NCBI RefSeq assembly: GCF_039543825.1
Contig: NZ_BAABKM010000002.1
Location: 340,094 to 404,093, forward strand
Length of the DNA stretch: 64,000 nt
Direction of reading: 5' to 3'
From: Nocardioides conyzicola
GTDB taxonomy: Bacteria > Actinomycetota > Actinomycetes > Propionibacteriales > Nocardioidaceae
Shown here: piece after piece, positions 18,118-29,859 of the stretch
Layout: each line of letters starts with the position of its first letter
Position numbering within the stretch: the stretch's first letter is position 1
Translations under genes and position numbers: made by a program
Notes under the pieces: model-generated
Told to the model about the DNA's origin: nothing
Seen by the model: the letters and a program-made list of their open reading frames with translations, nothing else
Database searches by the model: none

Positions 18118-19197
18118 CTACGTCAGCCCCGCGCGACCGCTCTCCTTCAGCGCTGCGACGATCTGCTTGACCTCCTGCGCCCGGGCGCGGGTCGTCACGA
18201 GCAGCGCGTCGGGGGTGTCGACCACGACGACGTCGTCGAGGCCGACGACGGCGACGACCCGGCCGCTCCCCGGCACGACCAGCCCGGTGCTGTCGACGCC
18301 GAGCACGGAGGCCTCGTCGCCCAGCACCGACACCGGGACGCCGTCCCGCTCGAGCAGCGTCGCCAGGGCGTCGAAGTCGCCGATGTCCTCCCAGTGGAAC
18401 GACGAGGGCACGACCGCGACCCGGCCGGCGTCGGCCGCGGGCTCGGCCACCGCGTGGTCGAGGGCGATCTTCGGCAGCCCGGGCCACAGCTCGTCGAGGC
18501 GGTCCGGGTCGGCCGCGATCGCGCGCAGGGTCTCCGCGAACTCAGGGTGCCACCGACCGAGCAGGTCGAGGAGCACGGTCGGGCGGACCACGAACATCCC
18601 GGCGTTCCAGCGGTAGCGACCGGTCTCGAGGTAGGCCTCGGCGGTCGCGACCGACGGCTTCTCGACGAACTCGGCGACCACGGCAGCGCCGGGGTGGGCG
18701 GGCAGCGGGTCACCGACGTGCACGTAGCCGAACGCGGACGACGGGAAGGTCGGCTCGATGCCGAGGGTGACGAGCCAGTCGTCGCGGGCGACGTCCACGG
18801 CACGGCGTACCGAGTCGGCGAAGAGGTCGGGATCGGCGATCACGTGGTCGGCGGCGAACGACCCCATCACCGCGTCCGGGTCGGACCGCTCGAGGAGCGC
18901 CGCGGCGAGGCCGATCGCGGCCATCGAGTCGCGGGCCGACGGCTCGGCGATCACCGCGTCCGGACCGACGTCGGAGAGCTGGCCGAGCACGGCCTCGCGG
19001 TGCGCCTGGCCGGTGATCACGACGACGCGGTCGGACGCCAGGGGCGCGAGCCGGTCGTACGTCTCCTGCAGCAGGGTGCGGCCCTCTCCGCGCAGGTCGT
19101 GCAGGAACTTGGGGGCCGAGGAGCGGGACAGCGGCCAGAGGCGGGTGCCCGCGCCACCGGCGGGGATGACGGCCCAGAAGTGGTCGATCGAAGACAT
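18118..19197 (-). CDS. manC: Mannose-1-phosphate guanylyltransferase
   Basis: 359-residue single-domain nucleotidyltransferase forming GDP-mannose from GTP and mannose-1-P. The signature PAGGAGTRLWPLSR is at residues 12-25, with K29 in SSAPKFL following, and later MGSFAADHVI and FVEKP motifs and WNAGMFVV are intact. There is no C-terminal isomerase domain, so it is the short monofunctional form. It works after ManB (8.2-9.6 kb). In M. tuberculosis manC (Rv3264c) also follows fbiA-fbiB and one further gene. Confidence 0.94.
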   Translation of the reverse strand: MSSIDHFWAVIPAGGAGTRLWPLSRSSAPKFLHDLRGEGRTLLQETYDRLAPLASDRVVVITGQAHREAVLGQLSDVGPDAVIAEPSARDSMAAIGLAAALLERSDPDAVMGSFAADHVIADPDLFADSVRRAVDVARDDWLVTLGIEPTFPSSAFGYVHVGDPLPAHPGAAVVAEFVEKPSVATAEAYLETGRYRWNAGMFVVRPTVLLDLLGRWHPEFAETLRAIAADPDRLDELWPGLPKIALDHAVAEPAADAGRVAVVPSSFHWEDIGDFDALATLLERDGVPVSVLGDEASVLGVDSTGLVVPGSGRVVAVVGLDDVVVVDTPDALLVTTRARAQEVKQIVAALKESGRAGLT

Positions 19198-19214
19198 GGT
19201 GGGAGCCTAGGGCC

Positions 19215-19937
19215 GTGACGACCTTCAACGACGTGCTGGCACGCCAGATGCGCACGGATCCGGGCAGACCGTTGGTCACGTTCTACGACGAGGCCACCGG
19301 GGAGCGGGTCGAGCTCTCCGTGACGACGTACGCCAACTGGGTCGCCAAGACCGCGTCGCTGCTCACCGAGGAGCACGACCTCGAGCGCGGTCAGCGGCTC
19401 GCGATCGACCTGCCGACCCACTGGCTCGGGACGGTCTTCCTGGGCGCGGCCTGGCTCGTCGGCCTGGCCGTCGTCGGCCCCGACGACGAGGCCGACGCGG
19501 TGGTCTGCGGCCCCGACTCCCTGGCCCGCTGGGCGGCCCGCGCCGGCGAGCTGCCGGTGCTGGCGTGCTCCCTGCGGCCGCTCGGCGTCCGCTTCGCCGA
19601 CCCGGTCCCCGCCGGGGTGCACGACGTCGGCATCGACGTCTGGTCGCAACCGGACGCCTTCGTCTCCTACGACCCCCCGCAGCCGGAGGACGCCGCCACC
19701 GCGGGCGGTCTCGGTGACCGCACCCACGCCGAGCTGTGGAGAGCGGCCGCCGTCGGGAGCCTCTTGTCCGACGGCGGCCGCCTCCTCTCGGAGGCGAACC
19801 CGGCTTCCCCACCGGGACTCGCCTCCCTCACCGAGCCGCTCGCACGCGGCGGCTCGCTGGTGCTGGTCGTCCACTCCGAACCGGAGCGGCTCACGGCGAC
19901 GTACGTCGCGGAGCGCGCCACGGCTCGCTTCCCTTGA
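19215..19937 (+). CDS. TIGR03089 family protein
   Basis: 240 residues from GTG 19215, divergent from manC with a 17-bp gap. The N-terminus (FNDVLARQMRTDPGRPLVTF) and GQRLAIDLPTHWLGTVFLGAAW resemble the first part of AMP-forming acyl-adenylate enzymes, but the C-terminal catalytic parts of that superfamily are absent. This agrees with TIGR03089, an actinobacterial family of unknown role found near manC and LCP genes. Confidence 0.82.
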   Translation: MTTFNDVLARQMRTDPGRPLVTFYDEATGERVELSVTTYANWVAKTASLLTEEHDLERGQRLAIDLPTHWLGTVFLGAAWLVGLAVVGPDDEADAVVCGPDSLARWAARAGELPVLACSLRPLGVRFADPVPAGVHDVGIDVWSQPDAFVSYDPPQPEDAATAGGLGDRTHAELWRAAAVGSLLSDGGRLLSEANPASPPGLASLTEPLARGGSLVLVVHSEPERLTATYVAERATARFP

Positions 19938-19974
19938 GGGGCGAGCAGCACCACGTCCTCACTCGACCCGGCCG

Positions 19975-22857
19975 TCAGCCGGCCAGGTCGTAGACCCCCA
20001 TCCCCGACGCGAGGAACCGCGGCTTCCCGAACCCGGTCGCGCTTCCCGGGATGAGGTAGAGGTAGCCGTTGCTCCGTCGTACGACGAGGTCGGCGTGGCC
20101 GGTGATCCCGATGTCGCTGATCCCGATGACCCAGTTGTACGGCTTGAGATCGAGGCTCACCGCCGCGCCCTTGGTCAGCCCACCCGGACCGTTGCCGGGG
20201 TAGAGCGTCGCCTTGCCGCCCTTGGTGAAGAGGGAGTCCGGGGCGCCGTCGGAGGTCCACCGGCCGACCGGCACCTGGGCCGAGGCGCTGATCGCGCCGT
20301 GGGCGACGTAGCTGGAGCGCAGGCCGGACATCCCGGCGCCGGGGTAGATCCGGATGGCGCCGCCGCTGGGCTGGCCCATCAGGTCCGGCCAGCCGTCGCC
20401 GGTCATGTCGCCGACCGCGGCCAGGAGGCGCACCGAGGAGAAGCCGGTGCCGATGACGGTCGGCGAGCCGAAGCGACCGGTCCCGTTGCCGCGGCGCAGC
20501 TCCAGGTCGCCGTTGCTGTTGCGGGAGATGATGTCGCCGTGGCCGTCGCGGTCCCAGTCGCCGGCGTTGAAGAGGGCGTTGGCCTTCGGGATCCGGACCC
20601 CGGTGTCGATCGGCGCCCGGGTCTCCGTGCCGCCGTAGTTGCCGAGAACGGACAGGGTGCTGCCGGAGCGGACCACGACGTCCGGGGTGCCGTCCCGGAC
20701 CACCTGCGTGACCCCCACGACCGCACCCGTCTTGGCCATCGAGGTCAGCGGCCCGAGCGAGTGGCCGAAGGTGCCGTCGCCGCGGCCCGGGTAGACGTAG
20801 CCGTAGCCGGTGCTGCAGGTCCGGACGAAGAGGTCCTTCTTCCCGTCGCCGGTGAAGTCACCGAGGCCGTCCATCGACGCGAACGCCGACCAGCTGCCCG
20901 CCAGCGCGACGGGTGCACGGAACTTCCCCTTGCCGGTGCCGGCGATCAGCCAGGGCCGGCCCGCGGTGTCGCGGGCGAGCAGGTCGGCATGACCGTCGCC
21001 GGTGACGTCGCCGATGCCCGTGAGCAGGTTGTACCCGCCCCAGGTCGCGGCCAGGCGGACGGCCCGGAACGCGCCGTTGCTCTTGCGGAGCAGGACGTCG
21101 AGCTGCCCGGTCGACGGGACGCGGGCGACGAGGTCGTTGCGGCCGTCGGCGTTGACGTCCCCGACAGCGGTGACCAGGTCGTGGCCCTTGATCCGGTTGA
21201 TCGGCCTCGCGATCGCCGCGCCGAAGGTGCCGGCGCTGGTGCCGGGGCGGACGCGGCCGACGCCGGTCCCGCCAGCCTGGACGACCAGGTCGGCGCGGCC
21301 GTCCCCGGTCAGGTCCGGTGAGACCACGGTCCGGTCCGTGCTGACCACGCCGTTGGCGGCGGCGACCGGAGGTGCCAGGGCGGTCAGGCCGCCCGTGGGG
21401 ATGACGAAGACCCGGCCGTCGCTGGACCGTCGCGCGACGATGTCGGGGTTCGGCGTCGACGCGAGGTTGGACTCGAGCTCACGCCCGGCCCAGCCGCGTT
21501 GCGCCGCGGCGGCGAGCTTGCGGATGTCGGGGATCCGGGCGTAGAGGTACTTGCCCGGGCACGCGGTGGACGCAGCGTCCCGGTGCCCGTTGATGGCCTG
21601 GAAGACGGTCTTGCCGACCTGCTGCTTGGTCGACGAGGCGTTGACGCCGTGCAGCGACAGCTTCCACGCGAAGAGCGCGCCGTACGCCTGCACCATCGCG
21701 CTCGAGGGCTGCTTGATGTCGTAGTTGCCGATCGCCGACATCGCGAACGCGTAGTCGTTGTAGTTGAGTGTGTGGGCGCCGACGACCGGGCGGTCGATCC
21801 CGCCGTACCGGCCCTCCCAGATGCGCCCGAACCGGTCGACCAGGAAGTTGTAGCCGATGTCGGACCAGCCGCGGCTCTTGGTGTGGTACGCGTAGATGCT
21901 GCGCAGGATGCCCGGCACCTCGGCGCGGCTGTAGTCGTTGGCGTTCACCGTGTGGTGGACGAAGCCGGCGTGCACCTCGAAGTAGTGCAGCGAGCTCTTG
22001 TCCCGCATCTTCTCGTCGGCACCCCACTGGGCCCGCGAGTAGATCTTCGGCTTCGGCGTGAAGGTGGCCGCCTGGAGGGCGATCCGGTCGGAGCCGTCGT
22101 CGCCGGCGCCCGGGTCGGTCGCCAGCGAGGCGGCCTCGGCGCTCGAGCCGGTCGTCGTCGTGGGTGTCTCGGGGTCGACGCTGTCCGTGTCGAGGGCCGG
22201 GTGCTCGACGGCCGTCCTGGTCGCCTTGCCCGGGTCGATGACCGCGAGCTTCAGGTCGGGCGGCAGCTCCCCCGTCGTGGACTGCACCTGCACCTGGACG
22301 TCGTCGACGTCACCCACCAGGAGCGCGTCCGTGCCCGGGCGGGCGTGCTTCGCCTCGGCGGTCCCCGGGTCGGGGCCGTGGTCGGCGTCGTAGTCGAGGT
22401 CCATCCACTTCGACCAGGTCTGCCCGGTCCGGGTGCGCACCTGGAGCGCGATCTCGTCCTCGGGCACCTTGACGCCGTGCTCCCAGGTCACGCCGACCGC
22501 GCCGTACCCGACGACGGGCTCCGGGACGCTGGTGACCGTGTGGGCGGTCGTCTGCTCGGCCGCGACCAGGTCCGCCTTGGTGCGAGCGGTCCGGGGGGCG
22601 TTCGAGGACGCCGTCAGGTCGTACTGGGTGACGGTCGGGTCGACGACCTGGGCCGGCACCTCGGAGGCCCGGGAGGACTCCTTGACGTAGGCGCTCAGGT
22701 CGGCGGCGAGGCCGGACGAGGCGGTGGCCCCGTCGGGGCGGTCGTGCACGACGTCGAGGCTGACGACGCTCGCCGCAGGGGTGAGCACAGCGACCACGAG
22801 ACCGAGCGCCAGCAGCTGCTGGCAGGCCGTGACGAACCGGATCTTGCTGGGTGGCAT
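19975..22857 (-). CDS. Secreted PGRP-type N-acetylmuramoyl-L-alanine amidase with FG-GAP/VCBS repeats
   Basis: 960 residues. A signal peptide covers about residues 1-30. Residues about 272-450 form a peptidoglycan-recognition amidase domain that cuts the MurNAc-L-Ala bond: HHT at 301-303, GHRD at 424-427 and ACPG at 432-435 supply the zinc ligands (His, His425, Cys433), and the Y in IGYNFLV is conserved. From about 455 to the end are seven to nine FG-GAP/VCBS repeats (DLTGDGRADLVV, GDVNADGRNDLV, GDFTGDGKKDLF), calcium-binding propeller blades likely to hold wall polymer. The ribosome site AGGAG precedes ATG 22857. The promoter region carries MtrA-like repeats. Confidence 0.93.
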   Translation of the reverse strand: MPPSKIRFVTACQQLLALGLVVAVLTPAASVVSLDVVHDRPDGATASSGLAADLSAYVKESSRASEVPAQVVDPTVTQYDLTASSNAPRTARTKADLVAAEQTTAHTVTSVPEPVVGYGAVGVTWEHGVKVPEDEIALQVRTRTGQTWSKWMDLDYDADHGPDPGTAEAKHARPGTDALLVGDVDDVQVQVQSTTGELPPDLKLAVIDPGKATRTAVEHPALDTDSVDPETPTTTTGSSAEAASLATDPGAGDDGSDRIALQAATFTPKPKIYSRAQWGADEKMRDKSSLHYFEVHAGFVHHTVNANDYSRAEVPGILRSIYAYHTKSRGWSDIGYNFLVDRFGRIWEGRYGGIDRPVVGAHTLNYNDYAFAMSAIGNYDIKQPSSAMVQAYGALFAWKLSLHGVNASSTKQQVGKTVFQAINGHRDAASTACPGKYLYARIPDIRKLAAAAQRGWAGRELESNLASTPNPDIVARRSSDGRVFVIPTGGLTALAPPVAAANGVVSTDRTVVSPDLTGDGRADLVVQAGGTGVGRVRPGTSAGTFGAAIARPINRIKGHDLVTAVGDVNADGRNDLVARVPSTGQLDVLLRKSNGAFRAVRLAATWGGYNLLTGIGDVTGDGHADLLARDTAGRPWLIAGTGKGKFRAPVALAGSWSAFASMDGLGDFTGDGKKDLFVRTCSTGYGYVYPGRGDGTFGHSLGPLTSMAKTGAVVGVTQVVRDGTPDVVVRSGSTLSVLGNYGGTETRAPIDTGVRIPKANALFNAGDWDRDGHGDIISRNSNGDLELRRGNGTGRFGSPTVIGTGFSSVRLLAAVGDMTGDGWPDLMGQPSGGAIRIYPGAGMSGLRSSYVAHGAISASAQVPVGRWTSDGAPDSLFTKGGKATLYPGNGPGGLTKGAAVSLDLKPYNWVIGISDIGITGHADLVVRRSNGYLYLIPGSATGFGKPRFLASGMGVYDLAG

Positions 22858-22883
22858 GAGGCATTGCTCCTGTGCGGGGGAAG

Positions 22884-22924
22884 TTCACACAGTGAGCAAC
22901 TTTCACACCAGTCACAGGGGCAAC
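22884..22924. promoter_or_regulatory. Candidate MtrA-type repeat array upstream of amidase
   Basis: Nine-base units TTCACACCA (22902-22910) and GTCACAGGG (22911-22919) stand in tandem, with a further TTCACACAG in register two units away (22884-22892). The right part, CACCAGTCACAGGGGCAAC (22906-22924), recurs exactly upstream of the LCP gene at 31363-31381. GTCACA-containing nonamer repeats have been described for mycobacterial MtrA. The distance to the amidase ATG is about 50 bp. Confidence 0.5.
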
Positions 22925-23071
22925 GGAAGGGTCCGTGAGTAACTACAAGACTGTAATTTCCACTCGACACGCCGGTGGATCTCAGATTTGTCAATCAATT
23001 CCACGCTTGTAATTCGCGCGGTCGGGGACGACAAAGCTGGCTCGCGCGTCGACTTCGGGCCGTGGGTGGGC

Positions 23072-23135
23072 GCCGAGTCGGCGCCAGTTTTCGCCGGGAC
23101 GCCTGCGGCGGTGGGAAAACTGGCGCCGACTCGGC
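23072..23135. repeat. Palindromic element with 20-bp perfect arms (possible terminator), 3' of wzt
   Basis: Left arm GCCGAGTCGGCGCCAGTTTT (23072-23091) and right arm 23116-23135 are exact reverse complements around a 24-nt spacer. The arms contain smaller palindromes (GCCGAGTCGGC, GGCGCC). It starts 15 bp beyond the wzt stop codon. A separate small hairpin, ATCTAGC/GCTAGAT at 23140-23156, overlaps that stop. A second copy begins at 63980 behind pepN, so this is a dispersed repeat that may also end transcription. Confidence 0.8.
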
Positions 23136-23150
23136 TGCTATCTAGCTCCG

Positions 23151-23939
23151 CTAGATGTCAGCGCCGAGCTCTTCGTCTTCCTGCTCGAGCTCTTCCTCGG
23201 TCTCGTTGCCGCTGTCGTACTTGACGTAGCGGATGCCGGGGCCGACGGCGCCGTCGAAGCCGAGCTTGCCCTGCTCGAGGACGATCACCCGGTCGCACAT
23301 CTTGCGCACCGAGGCGGCCGCGTGGCTGACGTAGATGAGGGTGCGGCCGCCGTCGCGGATCTCCTGCATCTTCTCCAAGCACTTCTCCTTGAAGGGCTTG
23401 TCCCCCACGGCGAGCACCTCGTCGGCGAGGAAGATGTCGGAGTCGACGTGGATGGCGACCGAGAAGCCGAGCCGCGAGCTCATGCCCGACGAGTAGTGGC
23501 CGACCGGCGAGTCGAGGAACTTGCCGAGGCCGGCGAACTCCGCGATGTCGTCGAACTTGCGACGGGTCTCGGCCTCGGTCATGCCGAGGACGGCCGCGTT
23601 GAGGAAGATGTTCTCCCGCCCCGTCAGCTGCGGGTGGAAGCCCGCACCGGTCGCGATCAGGCCGGCGATCCGGCCGCGCGTCTTCACGGAGCCGCCCTCG
23701 GGGCGCATGACCCCGTTGATCAGCTTCAGCAGGGTGCTCTTGCCGGAGCCGTTGAGGCCCATGAGCCCGACCGACTCGCCCTGCTCGATCGTGAACGAGA
23801 CGTCGTCGACCGCCTTGAAGGAGTTGCTGATCTGCTCGCGGCGCAGCGCCGCGACGGTCATCTGCTTGAACGTGCGGTGGTAGCGCAGGGTGAAGTTTTT
23901 GGTCGCGTGGTCGACGACGACCGACTCGGTGCCGCTCAT
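23151..23939 (-). CDS. wzt: ABC exporter ATPase Wzt (galactan/polysaccharide export)
   Basis: 262-residue nucleotide-binding protein of the polysaccharide-exporter type. Walker A is GLNGSGKST, the signature is YSSGMSSRLGFS, Walker B is DIFLADEVL and the switch histidine is in YVSHAA. There is no C-terminal carbohydrate-binding domain; instead it ends in a very acidic tail (ETEEELEQEDEELGADI), as in short Wzt proteins of mycobacteria (Rv3781 type). ATG 23939 overlaps the wzm TGA by one base. It is the last gene of the galactofuranan operon. Confidence 0.94.
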   Translation of the reverse strand: MSGTESVVVDHATKNFTLRYHRTFKQMTVAALRREQISNSFKAVDDVSFTIEQGESVGLMGLNGSGKSTLLKLINGVMRPEGGSVKTRGRIAGLIATGAGFHPQLTGRENIFLNAAVLGMTEAETRRKFDDIAEFAGLGKFLDSPVGHYSSGMSSRLGFSVAIHVDSDIFLADEVLAVGDKPFKEKCLEKMQEIRDGGRTLIYVSHAAASVRKMCDRVIVLEQGKLGFDGAVGPGIRYVKYDSGNETEEELEQEDEELGADI

Positions 23940-24842
23940 CAGAGACGCTCCGGGATCTTGTTCTCGAGGCGGGTGAACACGAGCTGTCCGATGACGAGCA
24001 GGATCACGCCGACCACCACCGCGAGCCCCGAGTACTGCCACAGGTAGTCCGGGATGTGCGTCGCCTCGGTGTGCGCCGGGTCGTCGGTGGTGCCCACCCA
24101 GAACGCCTGCTGGAAGAGCAGCACGGCGACCGCGATCGGGTTGAGCAGGTAGTACTGCGCGAACTCGCCGAACCGGTCCTGGACCAGCGTGTACGGGTAG
24201 ATCATCGGCACGCCGAAGCGCACGAAGTTGGTCAGGATCTGGGCGACGTTGCCCACGTCGCGGAAGAACACGTTGGCCGCGCTGAAGAGCAGCGCCATCG
24301 CGACCCCGAGGGTCGCGATGATGACCAGCGCCGTGACCAGGGCCGCGACACCCACCAGCGTCGGCGTCCAGCCGAGCAGCACGCAGGCGACCACCATGAT
24401 CACCAGCTGCGGGATCACGTGGTAGCCGGAGACGAGCATCGAGGCGACGGGGAACATCTCCCGTGGCATCGCCATCTTCTGCACGAGGCCCTTGTTGCGC
24501 ACGATGGAGCGGGTCCCGGCGTTGAAGGTCTCGGTGAAGAAGTGGACGATGATGATGCCGCAGAACATGTGGATGGCGAAGTTCTGCACCGACTTGTGCA
24601 GGTTGAACAGCACGCCCATCACGACGTAGTAGATGAAGAACTGGCTGAGCGGGTTGATGTAGGACCACAGCAGGCCCAGGAACGACCCCTGGTAGCGCGC
24701 CGAGATCTCCCGGCGGACCAGCAGCTTCAGCAGGTAGCGCCGGCGGAAGACCTCGAGCAGGCCCGCGCCTGCGGCCGGCGAGACCAGCGGCGCGTCGACG
24801 TGGCGTCGAGGGCGGGCCGTCTCGACATTCGGCTCGGTGACG

Positions 24843-24850
<8 letters not shown>
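23939..24850 (-). CDS. wzm: ABC exporter permease Wzm
   Basis: 303-residue integral membrane partner of Wzt. The N-terminal amphipathic segment LLKLLVRREISARYQGSFLG and LLWSYINPLSQFFIYYVV are typical of ABC-2 polysaccharide permeases (RfbA/Wzm), followed by about six membrane helices. With Wzt it would flip lipid-linked glycan across the membrane. The start overlaps the end of glfT2 by 8 bp. Confidence 0.93.
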
Positions 24851-28030
<3,180 letters not shown>

Positions 28031-28933
28031 TCAGTCTACGGATCTGGTGGGTACGGCACGCATTCCCCGCGCGTCGCGCATGGCCCGGATCACATTGTCG
28101 GCCTCGGCCCGTCTCCCCCGCAGCGCACTGAGCAGCACGACCGTCGCGGCGATCAGCCAGGGCTTGCGGCGCACCAGCGCGTTCTCGCCGTACCGGAGGT
28201 GCACGACGAACAGGTTGCGGTACATGTAGTAGCCCTTCCACCCGCTCAGGTCGTGCTGCTGGTCGAACGGGAGCTGGCGGACCAGCACCGCGTCGCGGGC
28301 CGCCCAGATCCGGAAGCCGGCCCGTCGGGCGCGGATGGCGAAGTCCACGTCGTCGTAGAAGATGAAGTACGACGGGTCGGGCAGCCCGACCGCGTCGATC
28401 ACGGTGCGCCGGATCATGAAGCCCTCGAAGGCGACGTTCTGGACCTCGACCAGCTCGGGCATCCGGTCCCGGCTGCCGTAGTCGGTCTCGACCATCCGCG
28501 TCTTGGGCCGGATCGTCAGCGGGTTGCGCAGGTCGAAGTGGGTCGCCGCCTTCTCGACGAGGTGACCGGCGGTGTCCTCCCGGACCGCCATCAGGCAGTC
28601 CCGGTCGAGCGCCATCAGCACGGTGAGGCAGTCCGGCGCCGGCACGACGTCGTCGTCCATCAGCCAGATCCGGTCGAAGCCGGCCCGGTACGCCGTCCGC
28701 ACGCCCAGGTGGAAGCCGCCGGCCCCACCGAGGTTGTCCTCGGAGCGGACCACCTGGAGGCCGGGGTTGCGGGCGGCGCCGAGCACGGCCGAGGTGTGGT
28801 CGGTGCTGGCGTTGTCGACCACGATCACGCTGTCGGGCAGCCGCTCGAGCTCGCCCAGGCCGACCAGCATCCGCTCCAGGAGGTCGGCACGGTTGTAGGT
28901 GACGACGACGACGGCGACGGTCTCGTGCGTCAC
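28031..28933 (-). CDS. GT2 glycosyltransferase of galactan operon
   Basis: 300 residues from GTG 28933. GT-A motifs are VAVVVVTYNRADLLERML, VVDNASTD, EDNLGGAGGFHLG and the metal motif WLMDDDVVP, with a later YFIFYDDVDFAIRARRAG. It is a soluble or peripheral enzyme with a hydrophobic stretch near residue 255. In this operon it could be an initiating galactofuranosyl- or rhamnosyl-transferase (GlfT1-like); substrates cannot be read from the sequence. GTGA overlap with the preceding gene shows coupling. Confidence 0.88.
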   Translation of the reverse strand: MTHETVAVVVVTYNRADLLERMLVGLGELERLPDSVIVVDNASTDHTSAVLGAARNPGLQVVRSEDNLGGAGGFHLGVRTAYRAGFDRIWLMDDDVVPAPDCLTVLMALDRDCLMAVREDTAGHLVEKAATHFDLRNPLTIRPKTRMVETDYGSRDRMPELVEVQNVAFEGFMIRRTVIDAVGLPDPSYFIFYDDVDFAIRARRAGFRIWAARDAVLVRQLPFDQQHDLSGWKGYYMYRNLFVVHLRYGENALVRRKPWLIAATVVLLSALRGRRAEADNVIRAMRDARGMRAVPTRSVD

Positions 28934-29847
28934 AGGTACCTCCGGTGCCCGGTGAAGTCGCCGCGGAGCCCGTCGTACATCGCGCGGACGCTCATCGCGA
29001 GCCGACCCGGGCTCGGGCGGGTGAACGTGTAGAACCAGGCCGTCTTGGCGACGAAGGCCAGCGCGTGCGGCCAGCCCTTGTACTCGCGGAGGTTGAGCAG
29101 GTTGTTGCGCGCCATGCAGTAGTGCTTGAGGTCGCTGGGGCTGTGGTTGTAGGTCGTGCGCCCGAACATCATCGGCGTGCCGAGGCTGCCGACCGACGGG
29201 TGCCGGACCTGCGCGTCGACCACGGTCGCGATCCGGGCGCCGGCCGCCTCGGCACGCAGGCGGTACTCGTGGTCGTCGCCCCAGATGAAGTACTCGGCAC
29301 GGGGCAGGCCGATCCGCTGGACCAGCTCGCGGGTGACCAGCACCCCGTTGAACGGGATCACGATGCCGTCGATCCGCCCGGCGGTTGCCGCGCGGCGTAC
29401 GTCGGCGAGCTCGTGCACGACCCGGGTGCCGCCCGGCAGCCGGATCGGGAAGACCAGCCGCTCGGGCTGCGCCTCGTCGACGACGAGCGGCCCCCAGAAG
29501 TCGAGGTCTTTCTCCTCGAGCAGCCGGGCCAGGCAGCCCGGGTCGGGCAGCCCGTCGTCGTCCATCAGCCAGACCAGGTCGGCCTCCCGCTCGACGGCCC
29601 ACGCGAGGCCGTCGTGGAAGCCGCGGGCGCCGCCGCCGTTCTCGTCCAGCGTGCGGCCGAGGACGCGGTCGCCCCGGGTGGCGAGCCACTCCCCCGTGCC
29701 GTCGGTCGAGGCATTGTCGACGACCAGGACCTCGGCGAGCTCCGGGACCTGCTCGAGCCGCTCGACCAGCCCCTGGAGCAACGACAGCCGGTTGAACGTG
29801 ACGACCACGGCGGTCACGCGGGCGTCGGCAGGGGGCACGCCGTACAC
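28930..29847 (-). CDS. GT2 glycosyltransferase, GlfT1-like
   Basis: 305 residues. GT-A motifs are VTAVVVTFNRLSLLQGL, VVDNASTDGTGEW, DENGGGARGFHDGL and VWLMDDDGLPDPG; FFWGDDHEYR-type sequence (YFIWGDDHEYRLRAEAAG) is the acceptor-side acidic motif. The stretch RLVFPIRLPGG followed by IPFNGVLVTRELV resembles mycobacterial GlfT1, which adds the first galactofuranoses to the linker. It lies 12 bp after the LCP gene and overlaps the following GT2 gene as GTGA. Confidence 0.86.
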   Translation of the reverse strand: MYGVPPADARVTAVVVTFNRLSLLQGLVERLEQVPELAEVLVVDNASTDGTGEWLATRGDRVLGRTLDENGGGARGFHDGLAWAVEREADLVWLMDDDGLPDPGCLARLLEEKDLDFWGPLVVDEAQPERLVFPIRLPGGTRVVHELADVRRAATAGRIDGIVIPFNGVLVTRELVQRIGLPRAEYFIWGDDHEYRLRAEAAGARIATVVDAQVRHPSVGSLGTPMMFGRTTYNHSPSDLKHYCMARNNLLNLREYKGWPHALAFVAKTAWFYTFTRPSPGRLAMSVRAMYDGLRGDFTGHRRYL

Positions 29848-29859
29848 CCTAGAGAACGA